Assembly (NCBI RefSeq): GCF_003073135.1
Contig: NZ_PGDQ01000018.1
Location: 1 to 64,000 of the forward strand
DNA from: Euzebya rosea
Lineage (GTDB): Bacteria > Actinomycetota > Nitriliruptoria > Euzebyales > Euzebyaceae
DNA: 64,000 bases
Direction of reading: 5' to 3'
A program made the position numbers and the translations under genes. Shown here in pieces: positions 41,300 through 49,605 of the stretch (position 1 is the first letter of the stretch; each line of letters begins with the position of its first letter). The notes below the pieces were generated by a model. The model had not been told where the DNA came from and did no database searches. It saw only the letters and a list, made by a program, of their open reading frames with translations.

Positions 41300-42600
41300 G
41301 GGTCGCCGACGAGCTGCGCCACTCGGTGGTCCAGGTGCTGTCGCGTCGGTCCCGGCGCCACCAGCTCGCGGGCCCGGTGCAGGGCGTCGAGCGCGCCGTC
41401 GCGGTCGCCCAGCCGCGCCCGCAGCTCGCCACGGGCGACGTGGAAGGGGTGGTAGCCATCCAGCCCGGCGATGGACTCGACAGCCGCCAGCGCATCACCC
41501 GGTCCGACGGCCTCGGCCAGGGCGACGGCACGGTTCAGCGCCACCACCGGGTTGGGATCGAGCACCAGCAGGTGGTCGTACAGGGCCACGACCTGCGCCC
41601 AGTCGGTGTCCTCAACGGATGGGGCGTCGGCGTGCACCGCGCTGATCGCGGCCTGCACCTGGTAGGGGCCCGGCTGGCTGCGTCGCAGGCAGGCGCGGAC
41701 CAGCTGCTGGCCCTCGGCGATCAGGCGGCGGGACCAGCGCGACCGGTCCTGGTCGCGGAGGAGGACCAGCCGGCCGTCGTCGTCGACGCGCGCCGCGTGG
41801 CGGGCGTCGGTCAGCAGGAGGAGGGCGAGCAGGCCCACGACCTCGGGCTCGTCGGGCATCAGGTGCTGCAGGAGCCGCGCGAGGCGCACGGCCTCGCGAC
41901 GCAACGACGGCAGGGCGGGGTCCTCCGGTGCGTGGGAGCCGGCGTTGTGGATGAGGTAGACGACCCCGAGCACCGCGTCGAGCCGGTCGGGCAGGTCGGC
42001 CTCGGCCGGCATCGCGAACGGGATGGTGGCTGCGGCGATCTTGCGCTTGGCGCGGACCAGCCGCTGGGCCATCGTCGGTTCGCTGACCAGCAGCGCCGCC
42101 GCGACCTCCGCCGTCGTCAGGCCACCCACCAGGCGAAGGGTCAGGGCGACCCGCGCATCGGGGGACAGGGACGGGTGACAGGTCATGAAGATCAGGCGGA
42201 GGCGCTCGTCCATGACCACCTCCTCTCCTCCCCCATCGGGGTGTCGCTCGTCAGCGCACACACCGTCGAGCTCGTCGTGCCGTGCTGGCTCGGCACGTCC
42301 GACGCCGGTGTCCGGGCCGCCGATCAGCCCCGCGGGATGCGCCTGCGCGATCAGCTCGGCGCCGCGTCGGTCACGACGCAGGATGTCGATGGCGCAGCGT
42401 CGTGCGGTGGTGGTGATCCATCCGCCGGGATTCGCCGGCAGCCCGTCGACCGGCCAGCGTGCCAGGGCCCTGGCGAACGCCTCCTGAACGGCATCCTCGG
42501 CCAGGTCGATGTCGCCGAACGCCGCGACCAGCGCAGCCAGCGAGCGTCCGGCTTCGTGTCGGAAGGTCCGGCCGATCCGTGCGACGTCGGGACTGGTCAC
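41278..42600 (-). CDS. ECF-type RNA polymerase sigma factor with C-terminal TPR-like extension
   Basis: A 440-aa protein: sigma-70 region 2 (DIDLAEDAVQEAFARALARW), region 4 (MTCHPSLSPDARVALTLRL...VSEPTMAQRLVRAKRK), and a long helical extension (about 200-440) with ALNRAVALAEAVGP and DGALDALHRAREL repeats. This is the ECF42-like type, genetically tied to YCII/DGPF proteins. The GTG start overlaps the YCII stop (GTGA). In this class the extension, not an anti-sigma factor, is thought to set activity. Confidence 0.9.
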   Translation of the reverse strand: MTSPDVARIGRTFRHEAGRSLAALVAAFGDIDLAEDAVQEAFARALARWPVDGLPANPGGWITTTARRCAIDILRRDRRGAELIAQAHPAGLIGGPDTGVGRAEPARHDELDGVCADERHPDGGGEEVVMDERLRLIFMTCHPSLSPDARVALTLRLVGGLTTAEVAAALLVSEPTMAQRLVRAKRKIAAATIPFAMPAEADLPDRLDAVLGVVYLIHNAGSHAPEDPALPSLRREAVRLARLLQHLMPDEPEVVGLLALLLLTDARHAARVDDDGRLVLLRDQDRSRWSRRLIAEGQQLVRACLRRSQPGPYQVQAAISAVHADAPSVEDTDWAQVVALYDHLLVLDPNPVVALNRAVALAEAVGPGDALAAVESIAGLDGYHPFHVARGELRARLGDRDGALDALHRARELVAPGPTRQHLDHRVAQLVGDPQAASTS

Positions 42601-42974
42601 TGCGAGCCGTGAGGCTCCTCGGCGAAGCCGGCGAACGGGCGCACCTCGATGGGCATGCCGACGGTGGCGCTGGTGCGGTCGGCCCACCCGAGGGCGTCGT
42701 CGAGGTCGTCTGCGGTGATCACGTAGAAGCCGCCGAGGTGTTCCTTGGTCTCGATGTAGGGCCCGTCGCTGACGACCCTCCTGCCGTCTCTATGGTGCAC
42801 GACCGATGCAGACTCGGGACCGTGCATGCGGGCGGAGAACAGCCATGCGCCCTTGTCGAGCATGTCTGTCTCCAAGGCCTCCAGCGCGGTCATGTGCATC
42901 GCCATGTCCTCGTCGGTCATGGCGGGGCGCTCCTGGGTGGGGTCCATGTGGACGCTGAGCATGTAGTGGGGCAT
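42597..42974 (-). CDS. YCII-related (DGPF) protein, partner of the sigma factor
   Basis: A 125-aa protein of the YCII fold: MPHYMLSVHMDPTQ, then RVVSDGPYIETKEHLGGFYVITADDLDDAL, the DGP(F/Y).E.KE signature. The function is unsettled; DGPF genes are nearly always next to ECF42-type sigma genes and are thought to be regulated by or to act on them. It is the first gene of the two-gene unit and is translationally coupled to the sigma gene. Confidence 0.92.
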   Translation of the reverse strand: MPHYMLSVHMDPTQERPAMTDEDMAMHMTALEALETDMLDKGAWLFSARMHGPESASVVHHRDGRRVVSDGPYIETKEHLGGFYVITADDLDDALGWADRTSATVGMPIEVRPFAGFAEEPHGSQ

Positions 42975-43099
42975 CGCTTCTCCTCGCGGGTCCGGCGGCG
43001 GGGTCGTTCCCGCCGCCCACCATCACCACGTACAGGATCCGCCACATCGACAGCCGGCGGCGGGACACCACGGAGAAAAGTTCAGTCGTGCAGCGCTGG

Positions 43100-43114
43100 C
43101 CGTACGGTGTACGG
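43100..43114. promoter_or_regulatory. palindrome upstream of the NAD(P)-binding gene
   Basis: CCGTAC-GGT-GTACGG is a perfect inverted repeat with 6-base arms, 38 bases before the 43153 ATG. A TACTAA word follows at about 43133 and could be the -10 box. It is likely an operator for an unlinked repressor, since no regulator gene is adjacent. Confidence 0.5.
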
Positions 43115-43152
43115 TTCCCGCATCACCGTTCGTACTAAGTAAGGACAGAGGG

Positions 43153-43839
43153 ATGAGGGTCTGCATCATCGGGGCGTCCGGCAAGCTGGGCCGGTACATG
43201 ATCGAGCACGCGCTGGAGCGCGGGTACGAGGTCGTCGGCGTCTGCCGGCCCGAGAGCGTCGACAAGCTGGCCGATGTGGCGGACCGCATCACGATCCTGC
43301 CGGGGCGGACCGACGACCGGGACGTGGTCGCCCGTGCGGTCACGGGCTGCGACGGCGTGCTGGTGGTGCTGGTGCCGTTCGGGGTGAAGGGGTACTCCAC
43401 CGGGACCGCCCAGGCGGTGCTGGACCTCGCCGAACCCGATGCCCGGCTGGTGTTCTCGTGCGGCTGGCACATCACCAAGGACGGCAGGGACCACTACTCG
43501 CGGATGTTCAGGCTGATGGTGAGGGTCACCGGGGCCATCGGCCGGCTGATCCGCTTCGTCGACATCGATGACCAGGTGGAGGCGTGCCGGCGGATCTTCG
43601 CCAGCGACCGTCGCTGGACGGTGGTGCGGGGCAGCGACCTGGAGGAGGGCCCCAGCGAGGGGCTGCCCGTCTGGTCGCCGCACGTCGGCGATCCGGTCCT
43701 GGCCAGCAACCGGACCCGCCGGACGGACTTCGCGCTGTTCATGATCGAGGCGTTGACCGACGACACGCTGATCGGCGAGGCCCCCGCGATCGTCAGCCGG
43801 GCGAGCGAGTCCGCGATGGCCCATCCGGGTTCGCGCTGA
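43153..43839 (+). CDS. NAD(P)H-binding Rossmann protein (NmrA/atypical SDR-like)
   Basis: A 228-aa protein. The glycine motif IIGASGKLGRYMIEHAL lies at residues 5-21, followed by GVCRPESVDKL, ITILPGRTDD and GCDGVLVVLVPFG. It is typical of atypical short-chain dehydrogenases that bind NAD(P)H to sense or reduce quinones and similar compounds. No catalytic YxxxK is apparent. Its 3' end overlaps the convergent phosphoesterase gene by 47 bases. Confidence 0.85.
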   Translation: MRVCIIGASGKLGRYMIEHALERGYEVVGVCRPESVDKLADVADRITILPGRTDDRDVVARAVTGCDGVLVVLVPFGVKGYSTGTAQAVLDLAEPDARLVFSCGWHITKDGRDHYSRMFRLMVRVTGAIGRLIRFVDIDDQVEACRRIFASDRRWTVVRGSDLEEGPSEGLPVWSPHVGDPVLASNRTRRTDFALFMIEALTDDTLIGEAPAIVSRASESAMAHPGSR

Positions 43840-44959
43840 CCAGGTCGAGGATCCCCACGGACGGCCGGCTGAACAGCCGCAGGCGAGGGGCACCGGCCCG
43901 TTCGACGCCCACACCGGAGGACACGTAGAGCAGGTTGCCGCCGACATCGTGCAGGCCGCCGCGCGCGACGTGGCGCGGGACGTCGGTGAAGGTGACCGGT
44001 GGCCCGAACCCGGGGATGACGACCTGCCCGCCGTGGGTGTGCCCGGCGACGGTGAGGTCGACGGCGGAGCCCGGCGGCAGGTCGAGCACGGCGTCGGGCC
44101 GATGGGCCAGGAGGATCACGAGGTCGTCGTCGGGCGCCGAGGCCAGCTCGGCACGCATGGCCGCGGCGTCGGAGGTGTCCCAGCGGATCCGGTTGCCGCC
44201 GATCCGGACCCGCTGACCGTCGACGTCGACGACCACGACCTCGTCGTCGAGGCGCTGCAGGCCGGTCCCGTCGAGCAGCCACTCGAGGCGGTCGTAGCGG
44301 TCGACGTCGCCCTCGACCACGAAGGCACCGTGGGGAGCCCGGACCTCCCGGAGGAGGTCGCGGATCGCCGGTCCCTCGCGAGCGAACGCCTCGTCGTCGC
44401 CCTGGAACAGGTCGCCGGCGACGAGGACGATGTCGGGGTCGGCGTCGAGGACGGCCCGGACGGCATCTCGTTCGTGCGGGCCGGCCGCGTCGGTCTGGAT
44501 GTCGGCCAGCACGCCGATCCTGACGGGGCGGTCGCCTGCCGTGGCGACGGGCACGTCGAGCTGATCGACGCGCAGCCAGAACGGCTCGACGTGGGTGCCG
44601 TAGGTGCCCAGGACGATCGCGGCGGCAGCCAGGCCGACGGCGGTCCGGGCCGATCGCGTGGCTCCCGCCCTCCGGTTGACCAGCCCCGTGACGAGCACCG
44701 CGGTCGGGCCCACCCCGAACAGGACCCGGCTGCCCAGCGCGGCGAGCCCGAAGAACCCCCCGACCCCCGTGACGGCCACCTCCACGAGGAGCACCGCCAC
44801 CGCCGCCCCGACGGCCACGGCGGCGTCGCCGACGTTCAGCCGCCGAGCGTCGACCCCACGACGCCGACGACGCCACGTCGCCACCCCGGCCCCGACGAGG
44901 ACCGCGGCGACGGACAGGAAGAACGAGGCGTCGATTTCCGGATCACACCACACGCGCAC
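43793..44959 (-). CDS. membrane-anchored metallophosphoesterase with altered metal motifs
   Basis: A 388-aa protein. Four hydrophobic segments in the first 140 residues (ASFFLSVAAVLVGAGVA, VAVGAAVAVLLVEVA, others) precede a calcineurin-like domain. GDLFQGDDE and the C-terminal GHTHGGQVVIPGFG are intact, but the first motif reads LADIQTD instead of DxH and the GNHD motif reads EGDVDRYD. At least two metal ligands are therefore changed. It may bind a different metal, act on an unusual lipid or nucleotide, or be inactive. Confidence 0.82.
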   Translation of the reverse strand: MRVWCDPEIDASFFLSVAAVLVGAGVATWRRRRRGVDARRLNVGDAAVAVGAAVAVLLVEVAVTGVGGFFGLAALGSRVLFGVGPTAVLVTGLVNRRAGATRSARTAVGLAAAAIVLGTYGTHVEPFWLRVDQLDVPVATAGDRPVRIGVLADIQTDAAGPHERDAVRAVLDADPDIVLVAGDLFQGDDEAFAREGPAIRDLLREVRAPHGAFVVEGDVDRYDRLEWLLDGTGLQRLDDEVVVVDVDGQRVRIGGNRIRWDTSDAAAMRAELASAPDDDLVILLAHRPDAVLDLPPGSAVDLTVAGHTHGGQVVIPGFGPPVTFTDVPRHVARGGLHDVGGNLLYVSSGVGVERAGAPRLRLFSRPSVGILDLVSANPDGPSRTRSPG

Positions 44960-45035
44960 AGCAAGGGGTCAACTCCCCCACCCAACGGGCCGAACGCCTC
45001 AATCAGGTCGCCACACAACCCGAGCCGAGCCCTGA

Positions 45036-45147
45036 CCTGCGTGGCCCGAACGCCCCGAGCGGAGCGGACGACGGCCCCTGACCTGCGTGGCCCGAACGCC
45101 CCGAGCGGAGCCCTTGGCCTGCGTGGCCCGAACGCCCCGAGCGGAGC
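45036..45147. repeat. three 30-bp direct repeats next to tRNA-Val
   Basis: CCTGCGTGGCCCGAACGCCC followed by CGAGCGGAGC occurs at 45036-45065, 45082-45111 and 45118-45147, identical in all three copies, with spacers of 16 and 6 bases. Spacers differ in length and content, and there are only three units, so it is not CRISPR. It is probably a mobile or amplified intergenic repeat. Confidence 0.85.
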
Positions 45148-45164
45148 GGGAAACACCTGGGCTT

Positions 45165-45232
45165 GCCCACGCGAGCACAGCGAGTGAGCCGCCAGGCGAA
45201 GGAGCTCACCGCCGAAGGCGGCTCGCGTGGGC
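45165..45232. repeat. long inverted repeat adjoining the tRNA 3' end
   Basis: GCCCACGCGAGC (45165-45176) is repeated inverted as GCTCGCGTGGGC (45221-45232), with an inner GTGAGC/GCTCAC pair and CGCCGAAGGCG. The right arm includes the last five bases of tRNA-Val. In RNA this would be a strong branched hairpin straight behind the tRNA; as DNA it looks like the end of a palindromic repeat element. Confidence 0.75.
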
Positions 45233-45301
45233 GCTGAGGGGCTCGAACCCCCGACCTCCTCGGTGTAAACGAGGCGCTCTCGCCATCTGAGCTAAGCGCC
45301 C
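45228..45301 (-). tRNA. tRNA-Val (anticodon TAC)
   Basis: A complete cloverleaf on the minus strand: acceptor GGGCGCT/AGCGCCC, D-arm GCTC...GAGC, anticodon stem CCTCG/CGAGG with loop TTTACAC (anticodon TAC, reading GTA and other Val codons), and T-arm with TTCGAGC. It has 73 bases plus the discriminator A and lacks an encoded CCA. One G-T pair occurs in the T-stem. It is followed directly by a strong inverted repeat. Confidence 0.97.
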
Positions 45302-45486
45302 GAGAGCGTGCCGTCCGTGGACGGCGCGGAGCAACATGGTACGGGCTCGATGCGTGTTGTCTGCCTCGACCCCGGCAGCGGGCCCGAACGGTGAGGCCGT
45401 CGACCCCGACCGCGACGACAGGCCCGGCCGTCGGGGCGTCGGCAGGGTGTCACCGGTCCTGCGGCCGACGGCCTACGATGCGGGGC

Positions 45487-45786
45487 ATGAGCGACACCGA
45501 TCCGCAGCAGCCCCAGCCGCCCCAGCAGCCCCGCGTCAACATCAAGGTCGACGACGACGAGCGGTTCGGCACCTACGCCAACTTCCTCGTGGTCAGCCAC
45601 TCGGCCCACGAGTTCACCCTCGACTTCTGCCAGATCATGCCTGGCGGCGAGCCGGGCAAGGTGCAGGCGGAAGTGGTCTCGCGTGTCAAGATCGCCCCGA
45701 CGATGGTGGGCAAGGTCATCCGGGCGCTGAACACCAACATGACCGGCTACGAGGACAAGTTCGGCATGGTCGCCGAGATCGGCTGA
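45487..45786 (+). CDS. DUF3467 family protein
   Basis: A 99-aa protein. After a proline/glutamine-rich leader it reads GTYANFLVVSHSAHEFTLDF, then VVSRVKIAPTMVGKVIRAL and MTGYEDKFG, the full DUF3467 pattern. The family is widespread in bacteria and archaea and lacks an assigned function. A start at 45487 is used. It lies between tRNA-Val and the lipoate-ligase-like gene, with a 70-base gap to the latter. Confidence 0.9.
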   Translation: MSDTDPQQPQPPQQPRVNIKVDDDERFGTYANFLVVSHSAHEFTLDFCQIMPGGEPGKVQAEVVSRVKIAPTMVGKVIRALNTNMTGYEDKFGMVAEIG

Positions 45787-45856
45787 CCGTCACGCCTGCG
45801 ACCGCCCCGGCGACCCGATTCGCCATCCACAGTCCCCCGAACGAGGAGCAACACCG

Positions 45857-46585
45857 ATGACCGCCCCTGCGGCGCGTTCCGCCGACGACTGGATCCTGCT
45901 CGGACTCGAGCGCGGCCCAGCCGACGAGCTGCTGGCCAGGAGTCCCGAGCTGCTGGAGGCGGCCGGCCACGACGGCCGGCCCCGCATCCGCTGGTACGTC
46001 TCCACCGACGAGGCGATCGTGCTCGGCCGCGGCCAGCGCGACGCCAAGCCCGTCGCCGGCCACGGCCAGCTGCAACGCCACTCCGGCGGCGGGGCGGTCC
46101 TGATGGACCCTGAGCTGCTGTCCTGCGACGTGATCCTGCCCGCCGGCCACCCGTGGCTCGACCACGCCGACCTCGGCGCGGTGTTCGCCCCCATCGGCGA
46201 GGCCTGGATGGCCGCGCTTGCCGACCTCGGCGTGCACGACCTGGCCGTCCACACCGGTGCGGCCACCGCCAGCCGCCTGGGGCCCGAGCACCTGCGTCCC
46301 CTTGCGGAGGTCTGCTACGCCTCCCTCGGCAAGGGTGAGGTGACCGCCAGCGGTCGCAAGCTGATCGGCCTTTCGCAGCGTCGCCGCCAGTCCGGCGCGC
46401 TGATCCAGTGCGGGATCCACCGCACGTGGGAGCCCGGTCCGCTGATCGAGGCGCTCGACGTGGAGGTGGCCCGCGAGGCCATCGAGGCGGCAGCCGTCGG
46501 CATCGACGACCTGCTGACCCCGCCGGTCAGCGACGCGTCGATCGTCCGGGCCGTCCAGGGCCGGCTGCTGGCCGCCGATCGATGA
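45857..46585 (+). CDS. lipoate--protein-ligase-like protein (BPL/LplA fold)
   Basis: A 242-aa protein with the BPL_LplA_LipB fold: IVLGRGQRDAKPV, HGQLQRHSGGGAVLMDPELL (the RxxGGG active-site loop), and GEVTASGRKLIGLSQRRR with the conserved lysine that contacts lipoyl/biotinyl-AMP. It could load lipoate or octanoate onto carrier domains. Length is short compared with full LplA, lacking the accessory C-terminal domain. Its stop overlaps the GT20 start by 4 bases (ATGA), an unexpected coupling. Confidence 0.85.
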   Translation: MTAPAARSADDWILLGLERGPADELLARSPELLEAAGHDGRPRIRWYVSTDEAIVLGRGQRDAKPVAGHGQLQRHSGGGAVLMDPELLSCDVILPAGHPWLDHADLGAVFAPIGEAWMAALADLGVHDLAVHTGAATASRLGPEHLRPLAEVCYASLGKGEVTASGRKLIGLSQRRRQSGALIQCGIHRTWEPGPLIEALDVEVAREAIEAAAVGIDDLLTPPVSDASIVRAVQGRLLAADR

Positions 46586-48027
46586 GCACCGGCAGGCTGA
46601 TCGTCGCGTCCAATCGCGGCCCGGTGTCGTGGTCGCAGGACGACGACGGGTCGTGGACGCCCTCCCGCGGTGCTGGCGGGCTGATCGTCGCCCTCGGCGG
46701 AGCCCTCCAGGAACGTCCGGGCACCTGGGTGTCGGTGGCGCTGGAGGACGGCGACCGTGAGATGTCGGCCGCCCATGACGGGCAGGCCTTCACCGCCGAC
46801 ACCGGCCAGGGACGGTTCACCCTTCGGCTGGTCGACGTGGGCGAGGTCTACGACGACTACTACAACAAGGTCGCCAACCGGCTGCTGTGGTTCACCCTCC
46901 ACCAGCTGTGGGCCGAGCCCTACTACCCGCTCGGCGAGGGCTGGACGGACGCGTGGGCGGCCTACCAGGACGTCAACCGGCAGGTGGCCGAGGCGGTCGT
47001 GGCCGAGGCCGGGGACGACCCCTCACCGGAGATCCACCTGCAGGACTACCACCTGCTGACCGCGGCACCGCACATCCGTGCGGCGATCCCGGGGGCGCGG
47101 ATCCTCCACTACATCCACACGCCGTGGGTGCACCCCACGTACTTCCGCAGGCTGCCCGATCCGATGATCACGGCGATCCTGGACGGGATGGTGGCCTGCG
47201 ACGTCGTGGGGCTGTCCGCGACGGAGTGGACCGACACCCTGCGGTCCTGCCTGATGCGACTGGGCAGCTGCACGGCGGTGGAGCCGACGCCGGACGGGAC
47301 GTGGATCGCGACGCCGCGTGGTCGGCTGCTGCTGAAGGACTTCACCCTCGGCATCGACGCCGAGAGCCTGGCCGCGGTCGCGGCTTCCGACGACGCGATC
47401 GCGGAGCGGGAGGCGCTGGCCGAGCAGGTCGGCGACCGGCAGCTGATCGTGCGGGCCGACCGCACCGACCTGTCCAAGAACATCCTCCGTGGCCTGGTCG
47501 CCTACGACCTGCTGCTGCAGCGTCGCCCCGACCTCGTCGACCGGGTGCACTTCCGTGCTCTGCTGAACCCCTCCCGCCAGGGTGTGCCCGAGTACCGCGA
47601 GTACCTGCAGCGATGCATCGACCTCGGGGAGGCGATCCGCGAGCGCCACGGCCAGGGGGTCCTGGAGGTCGACGTCGACAACAGCTTCCCGCGGGTCGTG
47701 GCGTGCATGCAGTCCTACGACGTGCTGCTGACCAACCCGGTGATCGACGGGACGAACCTCGTGGCGAAGGAGGGGCCGGCCCTGAACGAACGCGACGGCG
47801 TCCTGGTGCTGTCCCGAAACGCCGGGGCAGCCGACACGATGACCGACGCCGTGTTCGTCAACCCGTTCGACGTGGAGCAGACCGTCGACGCGCTCGAGCA
47901 GGCGCTGGAGATGCCGGCCGACGAACGCGCTCGCCGTGCCGCCGCCCTGAAGGACGCGGCGTCGTCGGGAACCCCGGCCGACTGGTTGGCCGCGCAGCGT
48001 CGCGCCCTGGACCTCGCGACCACCTGA
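46582..48027 (+). CDS. GT20 glycosyltransferase (trehalose-6-phosphate-synthase-like)
   Basis: A 481-aa GT20 family enzyme. It starts LIVASNRGPVSWSQDDDG, has WAEPYYPLGEGW, IHLQDYHLLTAAPHIR (substrate loop), ILHYIHTPWVHPTYFRRLP, and ends with the NLVAKEGPALN sugar-nucleotide segment. The basic loop usually reading DRLDYTKG is RADRTDLSKN here, and the conserved Trp/Tyr N-terminal residues differ. It may use a different acceptor, such as glucosylglycerol-type substrates. A phosphatase of the OtsB type lies convergently 14 bases downstream. Confidence 0.85.
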   Translation: MSTGRLIVASNRGPVSWSQDDDGSWTPSRGAGGLIVALGGALQERPGTWVSVALEDGDREMSAAHDGQAFTADTGQGRFTLRLVDVGEVYDDYYNKVANRLLWFTLHQLWAEPYYPLGEGWTDAWAAYQDVNRQVAEAVVAEAGDDPSPEIHLQDYHLLTAAPHIRAAIPGARILHYIHTPWVHPTYFRRLPDPMITAILDGMVACDVVGLSATEWTDTLRSCLMRLGSCTAVEPTPDGTWIATPRGRLLLKDFTLGIDAESLAAVAASDDAIAEREALAEQVGDRQLIVRADRTDLSKNILRGLVAYDLLLQRRPDLVDRVHFRALLNPSRQGVPEYREYLQRCIDLGEAIRERHGQGVLEVDVDNSFPRVVACMQSYDVLLTNPVIDGTNLVAKEGPALNERDGVLVLSRNAGAADTMTDAVFVNPFDVEQTVDALEQALEMPADERARRAAALKDAASSGTPADWLAAQRRALDLATT

Positions 48028-48041
48028 GGACCCCGGGCGGG

Positions 48042-48797
48042 TCAGGCCCGGCGGGACGCCAGGTCGGCCAGCCAGGCGGCGAAGCCCTCGGTGCCGTCGA
48101 CGACGAGGTCGGCGGCGGCGCGGACCCGGGGATCGGTCTCCTCGCCGTGGTCGACCGCGACGGCCAGGCCACCGCGGGACCGCACCTCGGCGAAGGCCGG
48201 CAGGTCACCGAGGTCGTCCCCGGCGAAGCAGACGTCGTCGAACCCGTCGGCGAGCAGCCCGACGGCGGTGCCCTTGTCGGCCTCGACGGGAGGGCGCAGC
48301 TCGACGACCATCTTGCCGTCCTCCACCGCCAGCTCGCCCGCGACCCGACGGGCGGTGGCGTCGAGGGCCGCCGCGGCACCTTCCCGATCCGCCGCCCGGC
48401 GCCAGTGGACGGCGAAGGCCCGCCCCTTGTCCTCCAGCTCCGCCCCCTCCCAGCGAGCGACCTCCTCCCCCATCGCGGCCTTGGCCCCTGCCAGCGCGTC
48501 CAGGTAGGGGGCGACGCGCGGGTCGGGTTCGACCGACCCGTCGACGACCCGCTCGAGCCCGTAGAGGCCGACCAGCTCGGCGCCGTCGACGCCGACGCGT
48601 TCGGCCAGGAACCCTGCGGGTCGTCCGGACACGATCGCCAGCCGGCCGACGCGGCCGACCAGCGAGGTCAGCACCGCCCGGGTCGACGACGGCATGGCCG
48701 ACGTCGCCGGGTCCGACACGATCGGGGCGAGGGTGCCGTCGAAGTCCAGCACGAGGCAGGCACGGTCGAGGGGGCCCGGGGGCCATGGCGTCGCCAC
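48042..48797 (-). CDS. otsB: trehalose-phosphatase-like HAD hydrolase (OtsB family)
   Basis: A 251-aa HAD phosphatase: motif I CLVLDFDGTLAPIV, motif II VSGRPAGFLAE, GLYGLERV, KGTAVGLLAD, and motif IV FAGDDLGDLPAF. It removes phosphate from trehalose-6-phosphate or a related sugar phosphate. GTG at 48797 lies 7 bases after the 5-FCL-like stop, making it the last gene of a five-gene operon, while the likely partner synthase is on the opposite strand. Confidence 0.88.
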   Translation of the reverse strand: MATPWPPGPLDRACLVLDFDGTLAPIVSDPATSAMPSSTRAVLTSLVGRVGRLAIVSGRPAGFLAERVGVDGAELVGLYGLERVVDGSVEPDPRVAPYLDALAGAKAAMGEEVARWEGAELEDKGRAFAVHWRRAADREGAAAALDATARRVAGELAVEDGKMVVELRPPVEADKGTAVGLLADGFDDVCFAGDDLGDLPAFAEVRSRGGLAVAVDHGEETDPRVRAAADLVVDGTEGFAAWLADLASRRA

Positions 48798-48804
48798 GGG
48801 TCGA

Positions 48805-49605
48805 TCAGTCCTTTCGTGCGGCCAGCCGCTGCAGCAGCGGTATGGCCGCGATCTTGTCGTCGGTGAGCTCGTCCCACCGGATGCCGGCCGGGCGGGGACG
48901 GCGGCCGGTGACCTCGATCACCCGCGTCGGGGTGACGATCAGGTCCAGCGGCGCGTCGTGGTCGGTGACGGGGATCCGGCCGACGTCGAGGACCTGGCAG
49001 TCGTGCACGGTGGTCGCCACGATCGTGTCGTCGGTGATCATCCCGGCCTCCTGGGCGATCGCGAACTCGAGGTCGGCGAAGCCGCCGCCCTTGCCGAGCC
49101 GGCCGCCGGCCTCGTCGACGGCCACGCAGCCGGTGATGACCAGGTCCACCGGCTCGAGCGCCTCGACGGCGACGGGGATGCCGTGGACCGACGAGCCCTT
49201 GATGGAGGAGGCCTTGCGCGGCGTGACGGGGATGGCGTCGGGCCGCAACGCCACGAACGGATGCTCCTCGGCCAGCCGGGGCACGGCCATGAAGACGGTC
49301 TTGCCGTCCTCCAGCGCCCGCTGCCTGACGGGCCACTGGGGGCTGTCGGGGTTGGACTTCACCGTCACCGCGTCCGCCCACGCGGCGGTCCCCCGCAGCG
49401 CCTCGGCGGCGGCTTCGGCCCCCACGAAGTTGGGGATGCGGTGGAACGCCCCGGGGAAACGTGCGGCCTCGGCGTCGACGACGGCCTGCCACGCCTCCTC
49501 GCGAAGCTCGGCCTTCGCCGCCAGGACCTCGGGGTCCCCGCCGGCGTCGTGGGCGTGGTCCCTGGGCATCCGCGCCTGACCGGATCCCCGTCCGGGGCCT
49601 GCCAT
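48805..49605 (-). CDS. 5-formyltetrahydrofolate cyclo-ligase-like protein
   Basis: A 266-aa protein. LRPDAIPVTPRKASSIKGSS and the ATP/folate motif LGKGGGFADLEFAIAQEAG match the 5-FCL/MTHFS family, in its longer MTHFSD-like version. A relative would close 5-formyl-THF to methenyl-THF. Start: ATG at 49605 overlapping the MiaE stop (TGATG); an internal ATG at 49569 is possible. It is flanked by coupled genes on both sides. Confidence 0.85.
   Translation of the reverse strand: MAGPGRGSGQARMPRDHAHDAGGDPEVLAAKAELREEAWQAVVDAEAARFPGAFHRIPNFVGAEAAAEALRGTAAWADAVTVKSNPDSPQWPVRQRALEDGKTVFMAVPRLAEEHPFVALRPDAIPVTPRKASSIKGSSVHGIPVAVEALEPVDLVITGCVAVDEAGGRLGKGGGFADLEFAIAQEAGMITDDTIVATTVHDCQVLDVGRIPVTDHDAPLDLIVTPTRVIEVTGRRPRPAGIRWDELTDDKIAAIPLLQRLAARKD

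Noticed and set aside
45036-45147. CRISPR array
   Set aside because: Only three repeats with spacers of 16 and 6 bases and no cas genes; a repeat element fits better.
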